DNA from: an uncultured Lachnospiraceae bacterium
Lineage (GTDB): Bacteria; Bacillota; Clostridia; Lachnospirales; Lachnospiraceae
Direction: 5' to 3'
Assembly: GCA_900314085.1 (NCBI GenBank)
Contig: OMTX01000027.1
Location: 1-49,371, forward strand
DNA: 49,371 nt
The position numbers and the translations under genes were made by a program. Shown here piece by piece: positions 41,389 to 47,899 of this stretch. The notes under the pieces were generated by a model. That model searched no databases, was not told the origin of the DNA, and saw only the letters and a program-made list of their open reading frames with translations. Every line of letters starts with the position of its first letter. The first letter of the stretch is position 1.

Positions 41389-41419
41389 AGCTGTTCCCCT
41401 TTTGTTCTTGATTATCTGT

Positions 41420-41447
41420 AGTATAATTATCTTAATTTACCTGTCAA
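41420..41447 (-). promoter_or_regulatory. azlCD promoter whose -35 box lies in the repeat boundary motif
   Basis: On the minus strand: TTGACA (complement of 41442-41447), 16-bp spacer, TATACT (complement of 41420-41425). The TTGACA is the end of the first boundary motif of repeat cluster 2; the -10 box lies outside the repeat. Leader about 25 bases before the GTG start of azlC. Confidence 0.65.
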
Positions 41448-41705
41448 ATCGATACAATCCAATACAAGTTCAGCCCCGGTCTGTACGCATTTGCGGCGCC
41501 TGCATTTTTTCGGCTTGCCTGTTAAATCAGTACAATCGAATACAATTTTTGGCGTTGAAAAGCCCTGTTTATGCAGTTTTCGGAAAACTGAAAAAAGGAG
41601 GCTTGACAGGCAAATTGATACAATCCTGTACAATTTCAGCGGCTGCAAGTCCCTGTTTATGCGGTCTTCAGAAAGCTGAAAAAATGTGTATACCTGTCAA
41701 ATTTG
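41436..41705 (+). repeat. Modular repeat cluster 2 (three units, four boundary motifs)
   Basis: Boundaries begin at 41439 (ACCTGTCAAATC), 41517 (GCCTGTTAAATC), 41605 (GACAGGCAAATT, inverted core) and 41692 (ACCTGTCAAATT): spacings 78, 88 and 87 bases. After the first three boundaries come two TACAAT-like boxes ten bases apart. Units 2 and 3 share CCCTGTTTATGC and a hairpin followed by A6 (CAGTTTT-CGG-AAAACTG in unit 2; TTCAG-AAAG-CTGAA in unit 3). The cluster ends directly at the ATG of the HD-domain gene. Confidence 0.9.
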
Positions 41706-42260
41706 ATGGAAGCCATGAAAATATACCGCGAAAAAAACGAATACAAAGAGGCTGCTGCCCGCGCCAGAAGAAAGGAAATCCTGAGGGAAGGTCAGCGTAT
41801 TTTTTCCACAGAAACTTTTCAGCGCGGACAAACCCAAATCCACCACCGGGGAACGACCGTCGCCAACCACACGCTGGAGGTAACGGACTGGGCTCTGCGG
41901 ATTACAGATGCCTTGGAGAAAAAGGGCATCCGCGTCAACCGTGAGGAAGTCCTTTTAAGCGCTCTCTGCCACGACCTCGGCATTGTGGGCAGGGACGAGA
42001 AGTTTTCAAACACCCTTCAGTGCTGGCTGCAGCACCCGAAGGACTCCGTGGAAATCGCAGAAGATCTCTATCCCGATATTACGGATCACATGAAAAAGGT
42101 TATCGGCCGCCATATGTGGCCTGCCACTCCCATGTGGCCCACCTCCCGGGAAGGCTGGATTCTGGACCTCGCCGATACCATCGCCTCCATGAACGATTTC
42201 TTCCGCCCTCACCACGAGCATGTGCTGGGAGATATGCCGATTTCAGCCCTCTTCTCCTGA
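41706..42260 (+). CDS. HD-domain protein (putative metal-dependent phosphohydrolase)
   Basis: 184 residues. HD-family metal ligands can be read as NH in TTVANHTLEVTDWALRI, HD in LLSALCHDLGIVGRD, later HP in CWLQHPKDSVEIAEDLYP, and H in KVIGRHMWPATPMWP. The last segment DLADTIASMNDFF supplies the terminal Asp. This is a small single-domain HD hydrolase, substrate unknown. Its ATG at 41706 is placed at the edge of repeat cluster 2, with no Shine-Dalgarno; an ATG three codons later (41715) has a weak GGAAG. The stop codon touches repeat cluster 3. Confidence 0.85.
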   Translation: MEAMKIYREKNEYKEAAARARRKEILREGQRIFSTETFQRGQTQIHHRGTTVANHTLEVTDWALRITDALEKKGIRVNREEVLLSALCHDLGIVGRDEKFSNTLQCWLQHPKDSVEIAEDLYPDITDHMKKVIGRHMWPATPMWPTSREGWILDLADTIASMNDFFRPHHEHVLGDMPISALFS

Positions 42261-42440
42261 TTTACCTGTTAATTTCCTTTTTTCAGTTTCCTGAAGTCTT
42301 TGCCAGAAGGGCATTTCGGTGTGCGGAATTGTATTTGATTGTATTGATTTGACAGGCAAACGGAAAAAATACAGATGACGCGAAGGCACACCGTCTGGGC
42401 TTGAAATTGTACTGCATTGTATCGATTTAACAGGCAAACG
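42261..42440 (-). repeat. Modular repeat cluster 3 (two units, three boundary motifs)
   Basis: In minus orientation: GTTTGCCTGTTAAATCG (42424-42440), TACAATG-CAG-TACAATT, short interior ending in TTTTTTCC, a second boundary GTTTGCCTGTCAAATC (42347-42362), TACAATC-AAA-TACAATT, interior with ACTTCAGGAAACTGAAAAAAGG, and the closing TTAACAGGTAAA (42261-42272). The left end follows the HD-gene TGA with no gap. The right end is six bases from the cls ATG, where an SD would be expected. Confidence 0.88.
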
Positions 42441-42446
42441 AATGAA

Positions 42447-44051
42447 ATGATAGCAGCAGATAAGCAGGCGAAAAAAGAGGCAAAAAAGGCCGACCACAGC
42501 CGGATTGAGCGGAAATCCGCCCGCCGGAACAGCCTCTTCCGCTTCATCTTCACCCTGGTCGGCATATCCTTTGAGATCGGCCTGATCGTTGCCGGCTTCA
42601 ATGTCTTAAACGGCAAATACGAGGAAATTTCCATCGCAACGCGTGTCATCGCCTTCCTGCTGGTCCTCTACATCTATTCCACCGACAAAACCTCTGCCTT
42701 GAAGACTCCCTGGATTGTCCTGATTCTGCTCATTCCCGTCTTCGGCATCATTATGTACCTCCTCATCGGTCTGAACGGTGTCACCCGGCACATGAAGGAA
42801 CGTTTTGCCGGAATCGACGCAAAGCTCTTTCCCCTCCTGCCCCAAAATCCGGATACCGTGTACACCCTGCGGGAAGAGAACCGATCCCTGCAGAATATGT
42901 CCGGCTACCTGATGAATTATTCTCATTTCCCGGTACATCAGAATACGGACGTCACGTATTATTCTGATGCAGCAAAAGCACTGGAAGCCCAGGAAGAAGA
43001 CCTGCGGAAGGCAAAGCAGTTCATCTTCATGGAGTACTACGCCATCGAAGACCGCGAATCCTGGGCCGGTATTGAAGAGATTCTGAAAGAGAAGGCGGCC
43101 GCCGGCGTTACAGTCCGCGTCTTCTACGACGACATGGGCTCCATCCACTTTCTGACGAAGTCCTTCCGGGACCGGCTGGAATCCGAAGGCATCCGCTGCC
43201 GTGTCTTCAACCCCTTCGCTCCCGGCCTCAACGCCTTTCTGAACAATCGCGACCACCGGAAGATTACCGTCATCGACGGGAAAGTCGGCTTCACGGGCGG
43301 CTACAATATCGCCAACGAATACTTCAATATCACCCACCCCTACGGGCATTGGAAAGACACCGGGCTGAGGCTCGAAGGCGATGCCGTAAAAAATCTGACC
43401 GTCATGTTCCTCGAAATGTGGAACGCCATCCGGCCGAACGATATCGACGACAACGACTTTTCCGCCTTTCTACCTGAGACCGGGTATGAGGCAAAGGAAA
43501 AAGATGGCTTCGTCCAGCCCTACGGAGACACGCCCTTGGATCACGAGACCGTCGGCGAAAATGTCTACCTCTCCCTGGCCGGCTACGCGCGGGAGTACCT
43601 CTGGTTCGTCACCCCCTACCTCATCATTACAAATGAAATGACACGCACCCTGCGCCTGGCCGCCAAGTCCGGCGTCGACGTCCGCATCATCACGCCGGGA
43701 ATCCCGGATAAGCCGATGATCTACCGCGTGACGCGATCCTACTACAAGCCCCTCGTCGACGGCGGCGTCCGCATCTTTGAGTATACCCCGGGCTTTCCCC
43801 ATGCGAAGATGGCCGTGACCGACGACGATGCTGCCGTCTGCGGAACCATCAATCTCGACTACCGGTCCTTCTACCACCACTTCGAGGACTCCTGTCTCAT
43901 CATGAAAAAAAAGGCCGTCCTGGATATCCGGGACGACTTTGAAAAGATGTTTGAAGAATGTGAAGAAGTGACGGAGAAGTACAAGGGACGCGGCCGTTCG
44001 CCCATGGACCTCGGGCAGATGCTTCTGCGGATGTTTGCAGGCCTATTCTGA
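42447..44051 (+). CDS. cls: Cardiolipin synthase (phospholipase D family)
   Basis: Makes cardiolipin from two phosphatidylglycerols at the membrane. It has 534 residues. A basic head (about 1-28) precedes two membrane helices (about 30-50 and 62-110, with TDKTSALKTPWIVLILLIPVFG). Two HKD-type motifs follow: first NNRDHRKITVIDGKVGFTGGYN near 268, with H-R-K where HxK is expected, and second PHAKMAVTDDDAAVCGTINLDYRSF near 450. The ATG at 42447 is the best start; the open frame further upstream begins inside repeat cluster 3. No good SD is seen. Its 3' end overlaps the opposite rhodanese-TtcA gene by nine bases. Confidence 0.95.
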   Translation: MIAADKQAKKEAKKADHSRIERKSARRNSLFRFIFTLVGISFEIGLIVAGFNVLNGKYEEISIATRVIAFLLVLYIYSTDKTSALKTPWIVLILLIPVFGIIMYLLIGLNGVTRHMKERFAGIDAKLFPLLPQNPDTVYTLREENRSLQNMSGYLMNYSHFPVHQNTDVTYYSDAAKALEAQEEDLRKAKQFIFMEYYAIEDRESWAGIEEILKEKAAAGVTVRVFYDDMGSIHFLTKSFRDRLESEGIRCRVFNPFAPGLNAFLNNRDHRKITVIDGKVGFTGGYNIANEYFNITHPYGHWKDTGLRLEGDAVKNLTVMFLEMWNAIRPNDIDDNDFSAFLPETGYEAKEKDGFVQPYGDTPLDHETVGENVYLSLAGYAREYLWFVTPYLIITNEMTRTLRLAAKSGVDVRIITPGIPDKPMIYRVTRSYYKPLVDGGVRIFEYTPGFPHAKMAVTDDDAAVCGTINLDYRSFYHHFEDSCLIMKKKAVLDIRDDFEKMFEECEEVTEKYKGRGRSPMDLGQMLLRMFAGLF

Positions 44052-45185
44052 ATCGTAGGTATCAAGGAAGCTGTGCTTTACACCATCGCGCTTGTACGAA
44101 GGAAGTGCATCAATATTCACATTGTTCACGGAATTGAAGATATTTTTTTCAACACCGGGATTTGTCTTCTTCAGCTTTTGAATCAGCAGCTTTGTATCCA
44201 TGCGCTTTGATACTGCCGCCCCATCCGTCCGGCAGGAGGAGCAGGTGTCCGTGAAATGGCACGCGCACTGGATGAAGTGGAGGTGATTCGCGTCCCTCCA
44301 GGCCTTGATGTCGTCCTCCCGGATGTAGTACATGGGACGGATTAATTCCATCCCTTCGAAATTCGTACTGTGCAGCTTCGGCATCATGGTCTGAATCTGG
44401 GCGCCCCAAAGCATAGACATCAGAATGGTCTCGATGACGTCATCGTAGTGGTGGCCCAGAGCAATTTTGTTGCAGCCCAGTTCCTTCGCCTTGGCGTAGA
44501 GGTGGCCCCGCCGCATGCGGGCACAGAGGTAGCAGGGAGACTTCTCAATCGTATATACCGCATCGAAGATTTCCGACTCAAAGACGGTCAGCGGAATGCC
44601 CAGCGTCGCAGCATTATTCTCAATGACGAGTCGGTTCAGCTCATTGTAGCCGGGGTCCATGCAGAGGAAGACGAGCTCAAAGGGCATGCGGTTCTGCCGC
44701 GCGAGCTCCTGAAAGAGCTTTGCCATCAGCATGGAGTCCTTGCCGCCGGATATGCAGACAGCAATGCGGTCGCCGGGAGAGATGAGCTCGTAGTCCCGAA
44801 CGGCCCGGCAGAAAGGGGAGAGGAGCTTCTTCCGCCCGCTGCGGGTTCGGATGCCCTGTTCAATTTCAAGAGACCTGTCTTCCTGTCGCGCCGTCTGCTT
44901 CCTCAGCCAGGCGCCGTAGCCGTCGTGAAGACTGACGGCATCATATCCGCGCCGCGAGAGTTCCTGCGCTGCTGCGTAGCTCTCGTTTCCGTGCATGCAG
45001 AAGAGGACAAGGCGCCTGTCCTTCGGCAGGCGGCCGCCATTTGCCGCCCCGATGATGTCCGGCTCGCTCACTGCCCCTTCAAGCGTTCCGTAAGCGAAGG
45101 AAATCTCATCCCGCACATCGATGAGGGTATAGGAGCCCTCAGGCAGATCGGCAAGTTCATCAATTGTAATTTCAAGCTCATCCAT
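44043..45185 (-). CDS. Rhodanese-TtcA fusion: tRNA thiolation PP-loop ATPase with N-terminal sulfur carrier domain
   Basis: 380 residues. Domain 1 (about 1-105) is a rhodanese: TLIDVRDEISFAYGTLEGAV, and the persulfide Cys61 in VLFCMHGNES, then GYDAVSLHDGYGAW. Domain 2 (about 130-380) is a TtcA/TtuA-type ATP pyrophosphatase: PP-loop CISGGKDSMLM (near 145), the CYLCARMRRG pair (near 217), GHHYDDVIETILMSML, RPMYYIRED, and a Cys cluster CACHFTDTCSSC (near 310). The fusion would let one protein activate sulfur and thiolate tRNA, perhaps cytidine 32. It converges on cls with a nine-base overlap. Confidence 0.88.
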   Translation of the reverse strand: MDELEITIDELADLPEGSYTLIDVRDEISFAYGTLEGAVSEPDIIGAANGGRLPKDRRLVLFCMHGNESYAAAQELSRRGYDAVSLHDGYGAWLRKQTARQEDRSLEIEQGIRTRSGRKKLLSPFCRAVRDYELISPGDRIAVCISGGKDSMLMAKLFQELARQNRMPFELVFLCMDPGYNELNRLVIENNAATLGIPLTVFESEIFDAVYTIEKSPCYLCARMRRGHLYAKAKELGCNKIALGHHYDDVIETILMSMLWGAQIQTMMPKLHSTNFEGMELIRPMYYIREDDIKAWRDANHLHFIQCACHFTDTCSSCRTDGAAVSKRMDTKLLIQKLKKTNPGVEKNIFNSVNNVNIDALPSYKRDGVKHSFLDTYDSE

Positions 45186-45220
45186 AAAAACCCCTGTTCC
45201 TCATCTCCGGGCAATGAAAA

Positions 45221-45241
45221 CGGCCGGAAATCTTCCGGCCG
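45221..45241 (-). terminator. Terminator of the second GGDEF gene
   Basis: A perfect 9-bp stem CGGCCGGAA/TTCCGGCCG (45221-45229 with 45233-45241), loop ATC, followed in the minus direction by a short TTTT. It lies between the GGDEF gene stop and the rhodanese-TtcA start. Confidence 0.75.
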
Positions 45242-45301
45242 CAAAAAAGCAAAACAGATTGTATGATGCATCCGGAACGATGTCAAGTCCGGATCTTCCT
45301 T

Positions 45302-46411
45302 CTAGAGGGTCAGCTCTTTCCGCTCCATCATGCAGCAGATGATGTTTGCATAGATCATAAAGTAGTGGGCGTCCTCGGCTCCCCACATGCGGGGCTTGGC
45401 AGAAGCGATGACAAAGACCGGCGTTTCTTCTTCCGCCAGGCCTTTCTTGTGCGGACAGAAGATAATGGCTTCCCGCATGCGGATCCCGTCCATCCAGGAC
45501 GTCGTCACCGGATACTCATTCCGGCGATTGTTGACATTGTTGATCACGAGAAGGCCGGTGGCAAAAGAAGCAGCGGAAGCCCGGATTTCATCCAATATCT
45601 TCCAGTCAAAGTCCGGCAGGGAAGTGTCCCGGATAAAGCCCTTGTTGCTCGGGTCTGTGAGGGGCTGCTTGATGCCGTCGTTCCCATCCGGAAGCAGGGT
45701 TCCCCGCTTTTCCTCTCCTCTGTAGATGGCAATATAATCAAGAAGAAGGGTGTCCATCAGGACGTCCATCGTATTGCCGAGCTGGTCAGCTCCTGTCAGC
45801 AGAAGCTTGTCCATGCATTTGTTCACGGATTCCGTCAGGCGCAGGGTATAGTCCTGCACATAGCGGATCTTTGTCTCCGACTGAGGAACCGTGATATTCC
45901 CGTGCATGGATTCCCTGTAGATGATATAGCGGTTCTTTCCCTTGCCCTTGCCGATATAAAGAGCCTTGTCTGCCTTGTCAAAAAGGCCGTCGTATTCCGT
46001 CCCGTTTTCCGGGCTGTCCACGACGCCGATCGTCATTGTAATCCCTGCGCCTTCCATATCCGGAGAGGTCTTCTGCAGGATCTCACTGCGCGCCATGCGG
46101 AGGACATTCCGGACTGCCTCCTCATCAACGTCGCTGAAGCAGAAGAAAAACTCATCTCCGCCGAAACGGCCGACCTGCCCGATCCCCTCCATATACTTCG
46201 TAAAGGTATCCGCGACAAGCTTCAGCACCTCGTCCCCGAAGGCATGACCGTAGGTGTCGTTCACGTGCTTGAATTCGTCGATGTCCCCGATGGCAAGCCA
46301 GTTCGCCTTGCCCTCAGACGGAACTTCCTTGAGTGCCTGTATGGAATATTCCCTGATAGAGGCCTTGTCCAGCACCCCTGTGCCGGAATCATAGGTATAG
46401 CCTGAACTCAT
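45302..46411 (-). CDS. Cytosolic diguanylate cyclase (GGDEF) with C-terminal GAF-like region
   Basis: 369 residues, no membrane helix. The GGDEF domain is at the N-terminus: DSGTGVLDKASIREYS, WLAIGDIDEFKHVNDTYGHAFGDEVL, intact RFGGDEFFF (near 85), and DKALYIGKGKGKNRYIIY. There is no RxxD inhibitory site before it. The C-terminal 190 residues look like a GAF-type sensor (YVQDYTLRLTESVNKCMDKL, LLLDYIAIYRGEEKRGTLL, ATGLLVINNVNNRRNEYP). This order, catalytic domain first, is unusual. The gene is monocistronic; a minus-strand TAAAAT with TGG before it near 46465 is the likely -10. Confidence 0.9.
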   Translation of the reverse strand: MSSGYTYDSGTGVLDKASIREYSIQALKEVPSEGKANWLAIGDIDEFKHVNDTYGHAFGDEVLKLVADTFTKYMEGIGQVGRFGGDEFFFCFSDVDEEAVRNVLRMARSEILQKTSPDMEGAGITMTIGVVDSPENGTEYDGLFDKADKALYIGKGKGKNRYIIYRESMHGNITVPQSETKIRYVQDYTLRLTESVNKCMDKLLLTGADQLGNTMDVLMDTLLLDYIAIYRGEEKRGTLLPDGNDGIKQPLTDPSNKGFIRDTSLPDFDWKILDEIRASAASFATGLLVINNVNNRRNEYPVTTSWMDGIRMREAIIFCPHKKGLAEEETPVFVIASAKPRMWGAEDAHYFMIYANIICCMMERKELTL

Positions 46412-46593
46412 TCGGTTCTCCCTTCAACCCCTTTGTTGAAACGGACGTAGAATAATTACCTCTATTTTACCAAAGATAGGTCGATTTTAACACAGGGAAT
46501 TTGCCGCTTCGGCTTTCCGAATACAGGATTTTTGTCCCGTTCTTTTTTTGTTTCACCCACAAAGATCTGCAGCCGCTTCCTCCTGCTGCAGCC

Positions 46594-46641
46594 GCCAAGA
46601 TGGCTCCTTCACATGCTTTTCATGTACGGAGCCATCTTGGC
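46594..46641. other. Long perfect inverted repeat
   Basis: Arms 46594-46607 and 46628-46641 are perfect 14-bp complements (GCCAAGATGGCTCC and its complement). An inner ACATG-CTTTT-CATGT hairpin (46611-46625) continues the stem after three mismatched bases. It lies in the gap 46412-46709 between the GGDEF gene and the next small gene; the T tract is absent on both sides. Confidence 0.7.
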
Positions 46642-46657
46642 TCGTTACTTACAAAAA

Positions 46658-46679
46658 AGCCGCCCCTTCCGGGACGGCT
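46658..46679. terminator. Terminator downstream of the 115-residue membrane protein gene
   Basis: AGCCG/CGGCT (46658-46662 with 46675-46679) and inner CCC/GGG with loop TTCC. A run of six T follows on the minus strand and five on the plus strand. It closes the small-membrane-protein transcript. Confidence 0.8.
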
Positions 46680-46683
46680 GATT

Positions 46684-46702
46684 TTTATGACTAATATAAA
46701 GC
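46684..46702. repeat. Short repeat, copy 2 of the 6796 element
   Basis: TTTATGACTAATATAAAGC at 46684-46702 is identical to 6798-6816. Here it lies between the stop codon of the 115-residue membrane protein (46710) and its terminator. The outer stem base pairs are partly lost. Confidence 0.75.
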
Positions 46703-46709
46703 GCCTTTG

Positions 46710-47057
46710 TCAGGCGGTCTTTTCATCCTTGCTGCCTGCATTCTCACCCTTGTGAAAAAGGAGATCGCGGATGACCCCCTTGGGATCCGTCACGAGCAGG
46801 CGGACCACCCAGATGATGAGGCCGAGCGCTACAACAGCGAGGCCGAGGAAGGTGTCGTTCAGCATATCGATGGGATCCGGTGTGAAATACGCTGCGCCAA
46901 GCTCCGCATACTCAAAGACAGCATCCACGAACCACATGATGGATGCACCCCAGTAGAGCCAGCAGAGGATGCCGGTCCGAAGCTCATTTTTCGGCATTCC
47001 CTTGTACCAGACCGTCGTGGCAATGACGGCAGCAAAGACGGTGATCAGAAGCGTCAT
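46710..47057 (-). CDS. Small membrane protein, function unknown
   Basis: 115 residues with three membrane helices: MTLLITVFAAVIATTVWY, LRTGILCWLYWGASIMWFVDAVFEY, and MLNDTFLGLAVVALGLIIWVVRLLV. The Asp/Glu in MWFVDAVFEYAE sit inside the second helix. The C-terminal tail is charged. AGGGAGG precedes the ATG. It pairs with the upstream 134-residue membrane protein gene; the two resemble each other in size and helix pattern (three helices, charged middle), but no family is recognised. Confidence 0.8.
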   Translation of the reverse strand: MTLLITVFAAVIATTVWYKGMPKNELRTGILCWLYWGASIMWFVDAVFEYAELGAAYFTPDPIDMLNDTFLGLAVVALGLIIWVVRLLVTDPKGVIRDLLFHKGENAGSKDEKTA

Positions 47058-47117
47058 GTTCTATTCCTCCCTGTGTACCGGATATCAGGATTTCAGCCTC
47101 CTGCCCGACACATCAAC

Positions 47118-47145
47118 GCGGCATGCAGCGCTGACTGTATGCCGC
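47118..47145 (+). terminator. Hairpin with T tract on the plus strand, between the two small membrane genes
   Basis: An 11-bp stem with one G-T pair (47118-47128 with 47135-47145), loop CGCTGA, then CTTTTTGATTTTTT on the plus strand. This is terminator shape for plus-strand RNA, although the genes on both sides are minus. On the minus strand the hairpin has no T tract. Confidence 0.5.
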
Positions 47146-47164
47146 CTTTTTGATTTTTTAAAGA

Positions 47165-47569
47165 TTATTTCTGAACCGTTACAGCGGAAAGCCTGCGGTT
47201 TTCGCGGCGAGCCATGACATCCGCCGTGATGCACATGATGACCCAGACAGCTGTGATCAGAAGCGCCATGGAGACACCTACCGTCGACATTTCGTGAAGC
47301 ATCGTCGCCGTATCCTCAGAATTTGCAGCCGCTGTCAGGAAGGGGAAGTAGGGAACGACCTCTCCGTGCCAGAGATGCTCGAAAGCCAGCAGGATAGCCC
47401 CGCCGAAGAGCAGGTAGTTCAGCCAGCGGAGCTTGCGGGCAAGGGATACCTTTGCAACGCCCGTGCTTTCGCTCTTCTCAACAGGTGCGCTCTTTTCCTT
47501 CTTTTCCTCAACTTTTGTGATCGCAGTCGTCACAATGGCTTCCGCGGTCGGTACCAGAAAACATGCCAT
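47165..47569 (-). CDS. Small membrane protein, function unknown
   Basis: 134 residues from ATG 47569, with GGAGGAAAAATT just before it; the open frame further upstream has no site. It starts MACFLVPTAEAIVTTAITKVEEKKEK, has a charged stretch, and then two membrane helices (LRWLNYLLFGGAILLAFEHLWHG and MSTVGVSMALLITAVWVIMCITADVMA). The FEHLWHGEVVPYFPFL segment with His and Glu is striking. Similar small proteins occur in Clostridia (recollection, not tested). It is followed 107 bases later by the 115-residue partner. Promoter at 47645-47673. Confidence 0.8.
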   Translation of the reverse strand: MACFLVPTAEAIVTTAITKVEEKKEKSAPVEKSESTGVAKVSLARKLRWLNYLLFGGAILLAFEHLWHGEVVPYFPFLTAAANSEDTATMLHEMSTVGVSMALLITAVWVIMCITADVMARRENRRLSAVTVQK

Positions 47570-47644
47570 AATTTTTCCTCCTTTTTTAGAACAAATCAAA
47601 ACGGATATGCGTTTCAGAACATTTCTGAATTTTTGTTCCGTTAC

Positions 47645-47673
47645 AGAATACTCCAAAAGAGGCATTCGGGCAA
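47645..47673 (-). promoter_or_regulatory. Promoter for the pair of small membrane protein genes
   Basis: On the minus strand: TTGCCC (complement of 47668-47673), 17-bp spacer, TATTCT (complement of 47645-47650). It gives a leader of about 70 bases before the ATG at 47569. Confidence 0.55.
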
Positions 47674-47686
47674 GTGAAATATATGA

Positions 47687-47718
47687 AAGCAGGAAGTCCG
47701 TTTTCGGACTTCCTGCTT
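47687..47718. terminator. Long perfect hairpin, probable terminator of the glycosidase/membrane-protein transcript
   Basis: Arms of 14 bp (47687-47700 with 47705-47718) are fully complementary, loop TTTT. On the minus strand only a short TTTC follows. It lies beyond repeat cluster 4, downstream of the gene ending at 47899. Confidence 0.65.
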
Positions 47719-47797
47719 CCGGGACGGAAGGAATGCCCCGTGCATCCCGCTGCGGCTGCACCGCCCACGGGATGGCGTTTTCCATTCCTTCCAAAAA

Positions 47798-47899
47798 GTT
47801 TGCCTGTTAAATCTGTACAATCGAATACAATTTTGATGGCTCAAATGCCCGTTTGGCGCCACCTCGGGGAAAACGAAAAAACGGCTTTGACAGGCAAAC
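47798..47899 (+). repeat. Modular repeat cluster 4 (single unit with clean inverted ends)
   Basis: The only single-unit copy: 102 bp from GTTTGCCTGT (47798-47807) to ACAGGCAAAC (47890-47899), a perfect 10-bp terminal inverted repeat. Inside: TACAATC-GAA-TACAATTTT, a variable part with CCCGTTTGGCGCC, then GGGGAAAACGAAAAAACGG. Its right end overlaps the complement of the stop codon of the 131-residue membrane protein by one base. No flanking target duplication is evident. Confidence 0.9.

Noticed and set aside
41436..41705. CRISPR array
   Set aside because: Repeats alternate with segments at regular spacing, but the segments are related to each other, the boundaries vary and invert, and no cas genes are present.
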